DNA of 52,573 bases from a bacterium (GTDB lineage: Bacteria; Pseudomonadota; Gammaproteobacteria; Methylococcales; Methylomonadaceae): contig JAUVAA010000002.1 of assembly GCA_030591965.1 (NCBI GenBank), positions 1 through 52,573 on the forward strand. The letters run 5' to 3'. A model generated the notes under the pieces. That model made no database searches and was not told the DNA's origin. It saw only the letters and a list, made by a program, of their open reading frames with translations. Shown piece after piece: positions 47,931 to 52,573 of this stretch. Within the stretch, counting starts at the first letter, position 1. Every line of letters begins with the position of its first letter. A program made the position numbers and the translations under genes.

Positions 47931-48209
47931 ATGATTATAAGTTTTAAGCATAAAGGTCTGGAGCGTTTCTATAAAAATGGGAGCAAGTCAGGCATTCAAT
48001 CAGCCCATGCAGCAAGGCTTCAACTTATTTTAGGTCGGCTTAATGCCTCTTATCAACCAAAAGACATGAATTTACCTGGTTTATCGCTACATCAGTTATC
48101 AGGAGAAAGAGAAGATATTTGGTCTGTACAAGTAAATGGGAATTGGAGAGTTACTTTTAAAATGAATGGAGAGCATGCTGAAATTGTTAACTATGAAGAT
48201 TATCACTAA
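47931..48209 (+). CDS. higB: HigB-family (RelE superfamily) mRNA interferase toxin
   Basis: A 92-residue ribosome-dependent endoribonuclease toxin of the RelE/ParE fold. The N-terminal MIISFKHKGLERFYKNGSKSGI, the centre PGLSLHQLSGEREDIWSVQVNGNWRVTF (in two blocks) and the C-terminal VNYEDYH are characteristic of HigB. Basic and histidine residues expected at the active site (R near 38, H92) are retained. The toxin comes before the antitoxin, the typical higBA order. higA follows 9 bp later. Confidence 0.93.
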   Translation: MIISFKHKGLERFYKNGSKSGIQSAHAARLQLILGRLNASYQPKDMNLPGLSLHQLSGEREDIWSVQVNGNWRVTFKMNGEHAEIVNYEDYH

Positions 48210-48218
48210 GGTATAACT

Positions 48219-48524
48219 ATGTTAATGCATAACCCACCTCACCCAGGTTTAATAATTAAAGAACTTTGTATTGAACCTCTAAATTTAACAGTTACTGATA
48301 CAGCTAAGGCTCTTGGTGTTAGTAGAAAAACATTATCAAGTATTATTAATGGTAAAGCAGGAATAAGCCCAGAAATGGCAATTCGCTTGTCCATAGCATT
48401 TAATACATCTTCTGAAAGTTGGGTAAACCAGCAATCACAGTATGATTTATGGCAGGCAGAGAAACACCGTAGTGAGTTACATGTTTCTAAGCTTGATGTG
48501 GGCGTTGGACTAAATCTACGATAG
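48219..48524 (+). CDS. higA: HigA-family antitoxin (XRE helix-turn-helix)
   Basis: A 101-residue antitoxin that neutralises HigB and represses the operon. The N-terminal [20 protein letters not shown] and the [23 protein letters not shown] are classic, followed by [27 protein letters not shown] (in two blocks). An inverted repeat over the promoter is its likely operator. TA modules of this kind are frequent integron-cassette passengers, but this one lies on the far side of intI from the array. Confidence 0.94.
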   Translation: MLMHNPPHPGLIIKELCIEPLNLTVTDTAKALGVSRKTLSSIINGKAGISPEMAIRLSIAFNTSSESWVNQQSQYDLWQAEKHRSELHVSKLDVGVGLNLR

Positions 48525-48575
48525 ACCGCCCGCTCCGACGCTTAAAATATCCCCCAAATCCGCTATACTTTAAAG

Positions 48576-48860
48576 TAGGCATGTCTGCATTAACTGTTGT
48601 TCTGGTCTATACTTATGAAGTATAAAGAAAATAATCGTGGAGGTCATGATGAAAAACGAAAATTTTCAACAGTGGTTGAATCAGTCAACAGACTTGACCC
48701 TTCATCAAAAGAAGCAAGCCTTTAATGAGCTATCAGACACATTACCTTGGGTGGCAAAGGTGGTTGGATTCACACGCAAAAGCATTGGATCCAGAGCAAT
48801 TTCTACGGGAAGCTGTGGGGATTAATTATGATTACCAACAGCTAATGCAGACATAGCCTA
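48576..48860. mobile_element. 285-bp deleted insertion sequence / MITE
   Basis: Terminal inverted repeats of about 24 bp bound the unit: TAGGCATGTCTGCATTAAC on the left and, read from the other end, TAGGCTATGTCTGCATTAG on the right, each continuing TGTTG/CTGTTG. Inside are the first ~40 codons and, in another frame, the last ~25 codons of a transposase. The element is therefore an internal-deletion derivative. The short N-terminal style and the stop codon inside the right repeat suggest the IS1595 family. I find no clear 8-bp target duplication. Confidence 0.8.
48646..48856 (+). pseudogene. Transposase remnant (N-terminus joined to C-terminus, out of frame)
   Basis: From ATG 48646, with GGAGG upstream, the frame reads MMKNENFQQWLNQSTDLTL and HQKKQAFNELSDTL, a typical IS1595-like N-terminus. 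The frame is lost soon after, and a different frame reads ALDPEQFLREAVGINYDYQQ LMQT and stops at TAG 48854-48856 within the terminal repeat. The middle, including zinc ribbon and DDE residues, is gone. It cannot make an active enzyme but could be moved in trans. Confidence 0.65.
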
Positions 48861-48884
48861 TTCTTAAGTCAGCAGCATTGCAGA

Positions 48885-48905
48885 TAGGGCGTGGCTTCAG
48901 CCCGA
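48885..48905. repeat. Half REP-like element
   Basis: TAGGGCGTGGCTTCAGCCCGA resembles the left half of the palindromic elements at 3565 and 41110 (TAGGGCG-GACTTCAGTC-CG), with compensating changes that keep the small hairpin GGCTTCAGCC. It suggests a third, diverged family member between the MITE and intI. Confidence 0.45.
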
Positions 48906-48948
48906 CTTTGTCAGGATTATGCTCATAAACTTCTGCTTTGGCAGCGCA

Positions 48949-49929
48949 TTACAAATCATCTAACGGGCTAACTACGCCTTCTCCTCCTTGTTGCAACACA
49001 TGCGTATAAATCATCGTCGTTTCTAGGTCCTTGTGTCCAAGCAAAGATTGAATCGTACGAATATCTGTACCGCGTTGTAATAAATGAGTCGCAAAGCTAT
49101 GGCGAAACGTATGCGCACTCACTTTTTTAGTGATGCCTGCTTTATGTATCGCCTGTTTAATGGCTTTATTTACTACCGATTGATCAATATGATGCCGCCG
49201 AGTAACCCCACTACGCGGATCGACAGATAAATTACGACTAGGAAAAACATACTGCCACGACCACTCTTTTTCCGCATTTGGGTATTTTCGATCCAATGCA
49301 TACGGCAAATAAACAGCGCCTAACCCCATTGCTAAATCCTGTTCATGAATCGCTTTAACCCGCTCCAAATGATTATGTAATAAGGGCGATAAACTTTCTG
49401 GAAACGGCGTAACTCGATCCTGCATACCCTTGCCATTACGTACCGTTATTTGTTTATAACCATAATCAATGTCCTGTACGCGCAAACGAATCGCCTCAGT
49501 AATCCGCAAACCACTGCCGTATAATAACTTTACCAACAATTCCGGCGTACCTTCCAAAAAAGCCAACACCAGCTTAACTTCTTCACGTGTTAAGACCACA
49601 GGAATTCGTTTCTCTTTACGCGTCCGTGCCGCCTCGACACCTTCCAGTGGGCATTCAAGTATTTGTTTATACAAGAAAACCAAAGCATTAAAAGCTTGAT
49701 TTTGAGTAGACGCCGCCACATTAGCCTGAACCGCTAAATGTGTTAAAAAACCCTCAACTTTCTTCTCAGGTTCAATAAGTAAAGCCGTTCTCTCCTGCAA
49801 ATGATGAAAACGAATATAGCGCGTAACCCAATCACAATAGGATCGCTCAGTATGAATGGAGTAATGCAGACGCTGCATAGTGTTGCGCATTTCCTCCAGA
49901 ATATTTTTCCCAGAATTTGAGGTTGACAT
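48949..49929 (-). CDS. intI: Integron integrase IntI
   Basis: A tyrosine recombinase that inserts and excises cassettes at attI x attC. All 326 residues appear intact: catalytic R142 ([14 protein letters not shown]), H273 and R276 ([14 protein letters not shown]), H299 ([10 protein letters not shown]) and nucleophile Y308 ([11 protein letters not shown]). The insertion that distinguishes IntI from XerC/D is present at about 195-230, including [17 protein letters not shown]. The C-terminus [12 protein letters not shown] is typical. It is transcribed away from the array. The 49965-49995 stretch upstream has CCTGAT/ATCAGG arms, but I see no clear LexA box. Confidence 0.97.
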   Translation of the reverse strand: MSTSNSGKNILEEMRNTMQRLHYSIHTERSYCDWVTRYIRFHHLQERTALLIEPEKKVEGFLTHLAVQANVAASTQNQAFNALVFLYKQILECPLEGVEAARTRKEKRIPVVLTREEVKLVLAFLEGTPELLVKLLYGSGLRITEAIRLRVQDIDYGYKQITVRNGKGMQDRVTPFPESLSPLLHNHLERVKAIHEQDLAMGLGAVYLPYALDRKYPNAEKEWSWQYVFPSRNLSVDPRSGVTRRHHIDQSVVNKAIKQAIHKAGITKKVSAHTFRHSFATHLLQRGTDIRTIQSLLGHKDLETTMIYTHVLQQGGEGVVSPLDDL

Positions 49930-50025
49930 AAATATTAAAAAGAATTATTTTAAACGTTAATTTTCCTGATTCATCGGATAATATCAATTATCAGGTCAAC
50001 TTGACAGGATAAATTGGATAGCAGG

Positions 50026-50139
50026 CAAATGTGCCTGATTTTCAGGTGAATACTGTGGAATATCAAGGCAAAAGGTCAGGATACTAATATCCTGTCAAAT
50101 ATGCCTGATTTGTCGGTGAATACTGTGGAATATCAGGGC
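50026..50139 (+). repeat. Tandem 44-bp direct repeats in the attI region
   Basis: Two copies, 50026-50069 and 50096-50139, agree at 39 of 44 positions and are spaced 70 bp apart. Both contain GTGAATACTGTGGAATATCA. A third partial copy (GAATGTGCCTG) follows at about 50141-50151, right before the attI core. Between the copies lies a perfect palindrome, CAGGATA-CTAA-TATCCTG (50077-50094). They may be integrase-binding direct repeats analogous to DR1/DR2 of attI1. Confidence 0.75.
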
Positions 50140-50167
50140 GAATGTGCCTGTTAATAATAAGTTAGGC
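50140..50167 (+). other. attI recombination core
   Basis: GTTAGGC at 50161-50167 is a canonical R-type core (cut between G and TTAGGC). It lies 231 bp upstream of the intI start and immediately before the first cassette. The same heptamer ends the first attC at 51069-51075. The left boundary of attI is uncertain. Confidence 0.75.
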
Positions 50168-50230
50168 AAAATTACAAAAACCTACCTATACTTAAGTTTT
50201 GTATTCAAAATTAAATATAGGAGATTAACT

Positions 50231-50599
50231 ATGAAAAAAATAATCGGAGTCTTTTTTTTATTCGGGCTAGTTGGTTGTGGAAACGAAGCATTAGAGAAGA
50301 ACGAAGCATCTGAGAGGGTTGAAAGAGTAGAGCCTGCTGTAAAAGAAAAAGAATGTGATCTGTCAAAATTTAAGCTTCAATATTGTCTTATGGGAGGTGG
50401 TAGCTTTGGTCCACTTATGAGTAAAGAAAACAAAGATTTATCTACATTGGTAAGAAATGGAAACTACACTTATTCAACTCATTGGGAAGGAGCGAAATGT
50501 TTCATTGATATACATGTTGATGGAATCGTAAAAGGTAATAGCTATAAAACTACTAGAAAGTGCGAAGTTGATAAGTATTCGAAAGACTATATGCAATAA
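50231..50599 (+). CDS. Cassette 1: small predicted lipoprotein
   Basis: A 122-residue protein with a type II signal: MKKIIGVFFLFGLVGCG, lipobox LVGC with the lipidated cysteine at C16. A charged linker (about 18-42) precedes a domain with four more cysteines, in which ECDLSKFKLQYCLMGGG and WEGAKCFIDIHVDG stand out. AGGAG precedes ATG 50231; the open frame extends upstream through attI, but that part has no signal. It does not match a family I know. As first gene after attI it would be the best expressed cassette gene. Confidence 0.72.
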   Translation: MKKIIGVFFLFGLVGCGNEALEKNEASERVERVEPAVKEKECDLSKFKLQYCLMGGGSFGPLMSKENKDLSTLVRNGNYTYSTHWEGAKCFIDIHVDGIVKGNSYKTTRKCEVDKYSKDYMQ

Positions 50600-50650
50600 C
50601 AAATAATTGACGCTTACAGAAAAAGAAATTTAAAAACATAAGGAACAATT

Positions 50651-50902
50651 ATGCCTGCTACAGAAATTATTACTAAGAGCATTGGTCAGTTTGCCAATAA
50701 AAATATTCATGAATTTACGGGGGATAAAGGAAATACCTATAGCACAGTTAATGACTGGGTTCTGCAAAAGAAAAATTTAGGTATTCAAGTAAAAAATGTT
50801 ACGGGGTCTGTTTTAGTTTGTAACAATAATGGATTGGGGTGGGCTGCTTTTGAAGAACAAGAGGGTAAAAATACGCTCGTAACAATCTTTGAAATAACTT
50901 AG
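50651..50902 (+). CDS. Cassette 1: unknown 83-residue protein
   Basis: A small, soluble, beta-rich protein starting MPATEIITKSIGQFANKN, with a VTGSVLVCNNNGLGWAAFEE stretch near the end. It has no signal peptide or membrane segment. It shares the first cassette with the lipoprotein gene, since no attC lies in the 51 bp between them. AAGGAAC precedes the start. No family is recognised. Confidence 0.62.
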   Translation: MPATEIITKSIGQFANKNIHEFTGDKGNTYSTVNDWVLQKKNLGIQVKNVTGSVLVCNNNGLGWAAFEEQEGKNTLVTIFEIT

Positions 50903-50945
50903 AAGCTGGAAGAGAGTCAAGTTTCTTAATTGTTGCTTATACTCA

Positions 50946-51075
50946 GCCTAACAAAAAGTTCCAGTCGACCACTGGTAGCATGGTTTGTTTTCAGTGGTTA
51001 TTTTTATATCAAAGTTCAGTGCGTTGGTGTAAATCATCGTACACCTGCCAGTGGCCACTGAACTTGGCGTTAGGC
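50946..51075 (+). other. attC site of cassette 1 (about 130 bp)
   Basis: R'' GCCTAAC (50946-50952) and R' GTTAGGC (51069-51075) are perfect complements. Inside them, AAGTTCCAGT...CCACTGG pairs with CCAGTGGCCACTGAACTT with unpaired bases, as expected for an attC hairpin, and a long variable loop lies between. Length is close to the long attC sites of Vibrio-type arrays. Confidence 0.9.
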
Positions 51076-51093
51076 TCTTACGGAATATACATT

Positions 51094-51540
51094 ATGATTC
51101 ATCATTATTCGATCCCTGTTCAGGACACAACTAATGTTTCATCTGTACTCTCTAGTCTCTTCGGTGGGACTATTACAGAGTTTGGTCCATACGAGAATTC
51201 GTCTATAGTTTGGTTTGGTGATGAGTATGGTACTGCTATAGAGCTATATCCAGTAGGAACGGAGATATTTCCTGATTCAGAGGAAGGTCAAGCAAATTTC
51301 AGGCATACTGACTCTTATTCTGGTTTTTGTGCAACCCACGCTGCTATTTCTATAGATCGTTCGAGAGAAGATATTTTTAAAGTAGCAAAGGAGCAGGACT
51401 GGAGAGCAATGGAGTTATCTCGTGGCGGTTTTAATGTTATAGAGTTTTGGATAGAGAATAGAATAATGATTGAATTACTTACACCCGATATGATGGAAGA
51501 TTATATATCCATAACTAAAAAATTTATTAAGCAGATTTAA
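51094..51540 (+). CDS. Cassette 2: VOC (glyoxalase-like) superfamily protein
   Basis: A 148-residue protein starting at ATG 51094, 18 bp after the attC. The pattern MIHHYSIPVQDT, GTAIELYPVGTE, THAAISID and RIMIELLTPDM suggests the beta-alpha-beta-beta-beta VOC fold, with His/Glu at each of the four usual metal positions (H3 or H4, E in IELYP, H in THAA, E in IELLT). Family members range from glyoxalase to drug-resistance proteins. No substrate can be named. The open frame extends upstream through the attC, which is not coding. Confidence 0.7.
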   Translation: MIHHYSIPVQDTTNVSSVLSSLFGGTITEFGPYENSSIVWFGDEYGTAIELYPVGTEIFPDSEEGQANFRHTDSYSGFCATHAAISIDRSREDIFKVAKEQDWRAMELSRGGFNVIEFWIENRIMIELLTPDMMEDYISITKKFIKQI

Positions 51541-51591
51541 TCTTATGTTCGAGATGCGGGTATTAGGCTTACAAAGTGCAGGCAATAAAAT

Positions 51592-51900
51592 ATGAGTACA
51601 AAAAAAATATGGGACATCCATTTAAAATATGATGGAGTTATTACTGATGAGTTCATGGAAGCAAATAAAAAATTAGCGGAGAGCATCGCTGAAGAACCAG
51701 GTATTATCTGGAAAATATGGACTATCGAGGAAGGCACAAACCATTTTGGCTCAACATACCTCTTCACAAACCTTGAGTATCTTGAAAAATATAGGGAAAT
51801 GCATATTAAAAGGTTAAACAAAATTGGAATAACTGATATTAAAGAACATATTTTTGACATACTTGAAGAGTTAAGCCAAATTAACAATGCACCGATATAA
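51592..51900 (+). CDS. Cassette 2: YdhR-family monooxygenase-like protein
   Basis: A 102-residue protein of the YdhR family (ferredoxin-like dimeric alpha/beta fold related to antibiotic-biosynthesis monooxygenases). Conserved blocks are the N-terminal beta strand with HLKYDGVITDEF, LAESIAEEPGIIWKIWTIEE, GSTYLFTNLEYLEKY and MHIKRLNKIGITDIK. The E. coli homologue has no firmly established reaction. It follows the VOC gene by 51 bp with no full attC between them. Confidence 0.85.
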   Translation: MSTKKIWDIHLKYDGVITDEFMEANKKLAESIAEEPGIIWKIWTIEEGTNHFGSTYLFTNLEYLEKYREMHIKRLNKIGITDIKEHIFDILEELSQINNAPI

Positions 51901-51941
51901 GATAAGTGAATTTTGAAACTACAAATCACTTCGAGGAAATA

Positions 51942-52319
51942 ATGAAAAACAATACTTTTTTAACTATTCACGGCATCATCTATGCTTTTTTTGGTTTTGC
52001 TCTTTTTTTCATTCCTGATTATCTATGGCCAATTTATGGTCTGGAAGTTAACGATCAATATGCACGATTCCTTTCACAGCACAACAGCATATTTCTCGGA
52101 GGAATTGCAGCTATTATCTATTTTTTCCGCAATGTTGAGGCACAAAGTGAGTCCGCACAAAGTTTATTCAAAGGTTTGGTGGTTACAAACATTCTCGGCG
52201 TTATAATTACTCTTTATGCATGTGTGAATGGTATTTTTGTTGGGTTTGGGTGGTCAGACCCAGCCTTTTTTGGTGTTCTTACGGGTATAAGTTTTTGGCA
52301 GCTAAAAAGAAACACTTAA
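51942..52319 (+). CDS. Cassette 2: small four-helix membrane protein
   Basis: A 125-residue protein with hydrophobic segments at about 5-24, 49-63, 75-95 and 105-121. GAGGAAA precedes ATG 51942, and the frame is open 12 codons further up without a better start. An acidic loop holds FRNVEAQSESAQSL. No family is recognised. Small membrane proteins of unknown function are common in cassette arrays. attC 2 begins 9 bp after its stop. Confidence 0.72.
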   Translation: MKNNTFLTIHGIIYAFFGFALFFIPDYLWPIYGLEVNDQYARFLSQHNSIFLGGIAAIIYFFRNVEAQSESAQSLFKGLVVTNILGVIITLYACVNGIFVGFGWSDPAFFGVLTGISFWQLKRNT

Positions 52320-52328
52320 AATAAAAAT

Positions 52329-52426
52329 GCCTAACAATCAAATCCACTTGACCGTAAAAAGCGTCACAATTTTTGCTGTCGCAAAAACTGCGCCCCTTTT
52401 TACGTCAAGTGATTTGGGCGTTAGCA
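52329..52426 (+). other. attC site of cassette 2 (about 98 bp)
   Basis: R'' GCCTAAC (52329-52335) and R' GTTAGCA (52420-52426) frame a near-perfect stem: AAATCCACTTGACCGTAAAAAG pairs, apart from two unpaired C bases, with CTTTTTACGTCAAGTGATTT. Those unpaired bases are the extrahelical bases that set strand choice in attC. R' departs from consensus at its last two bases. Confidence 0.87.
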
Positions 52427-52573
52427 TTTTAGAGAAGGATTTATATATTTTATTAGCGATAAACTGGGTTGCCAGAATTTAGTTGCTGGAGGACTATTCT
52501 GGCGTAGTAAATACTTTAACTATGGTTTAGTCAGTGAAAAGAGAGTCAACAGGAGTGCTTTTTGAAGTTATAG
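52427..52573 (+). other. Start of a third cassette (cut by the window edge)
   Basis: The 147 bp after attC 2 are AT-rich and have stops in all plus frames except a GTG-initiated frame in about the last 40 bp that is still open at the edge. No family can be named. Confidence 0.4.

Larger units (their letters stand above)
48949..52573. mobile_element. Chromosomal integron: intI, attI and start of the cassette array
   Basis: The platform consists of an intact integron integrase on the minus strand, an attI region with repeats, and plus-strand genes separated by attC sites. The array runs beyond the right edge. The attC sites differ in sequence and length (about 130 and 98 bp), so this is not a homogeneous Vibrio-type superintegron array. 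No transposon genes surround it. With housekeeping genes a few kb away, it looks like a sedentary chromosomal integron. Confidence 0.9.

Noticed and set aside
49930-50025. LexA box controlling intI
   Set aside because: SOS control is common for integrases, but I found no CTGT-N8-ACAG-type site here. The only palindrome is CCTGAT/ATCAGG at 49965-49995.
50001-50029. TTGACA at 50001-50006 as a cassette promoter (Pc)
   Set aside because: No acceptable -10 box exists 15-19 bp downstream, so it was not annotated as a promoter.

Overview
This window is chromosomal DNA from a gammaproteobacterium that is moderately AT-rich by eye. The evidence is gene order: bc1 complex genes, his genes, murA-mla, kds-lpt-rpoN-hpf-rapZ, the whole dcw cell-wall and division cluster, lpxC and phoBR, all in gammaproteobacterial arrangements. 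A phosphoketolase gene and the style of the secreted proteins would suit a methylotroph or methanotroph (Methylococcales-like), but no marker here proves that. No rRNA, tRNA or CRISPR was seen.

Region 1 (1-9.3 kb, minus strand) reads mlaF-mlaE-mlaD-mlaB-murA-hisG-hisD-(ASCH protein)-hisC-petA-petB-(petC start). It covers outer-membrane lipid transport, the first step of peptidoglycan synthesis, histidine synthesis and the respiratory bc1 complex. The usual mlaC and ibaG genes are missing. Region 2 (9.4-20.9 kb, plus strand) starts with a phosphoketolase gene sitting in what is normally the mlaF/yrbG divergent junction. Then come yrbG, kdsD, kdsC, lptC, lptA, lptB (Kdo supply and LPS export), rpoN, hpf, rapZ, mgtE and a small secreted EGKCG-repeat peptide that resembles HvfA-type RiPP precursors but has no maturation enzymes beside it.

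Region 3 (21.2-39.9 kb, plus strand) is a complete dcw cluster: mraZ-rsmH-ftsL-ftsI-murE-murF-mraY-murD-ftsW-murG-murC-murB-ddl-ftsQ-ftsA-ftsZ, then lpxC. Most junctions overlap or are only a few bases apart. It is headed by a good sigma-70 promoter and 10-bp-phased GTGG boxes that suit MraZ autoregulation. Region 4 (39.9-45.5 kb, minus strand) holds a DciA-like protein, a FetB-like permease, a DUF502 protein, a TSUP permease, a zinc-ribbon membrane protein and phoR-phoB, with a PhoB box in front of phoB.

Region 5 (45.5-52.6 kb) is accessory DNA: a sigma-54-type promoter, a secreted two-repeat protein that looks like the stump of a larger exoprotein, queF, a higBA toxin-antitoxin module with a visible operator, a deleted IS/MITE, and a chromosomal integron. 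The integron has an intact intI on the minus strand, a repeat-rich attI region, and an array of at least two cassettes closed by attC sites of about 130 and 98 bp. The cassettes carry a lipoprotein, an unknown 83-residue protein, a VOC-fold protein, a YdhR-family protein and a four-helix membrane protein. The array runs off the right edge.

The most interesting points are the orphan EGKCG peptide gene, the integron with its unusual attI repeats, the missing mlaC, the sigma-54 promoter before a decaying exoprotein, and the IS-derived MITE.
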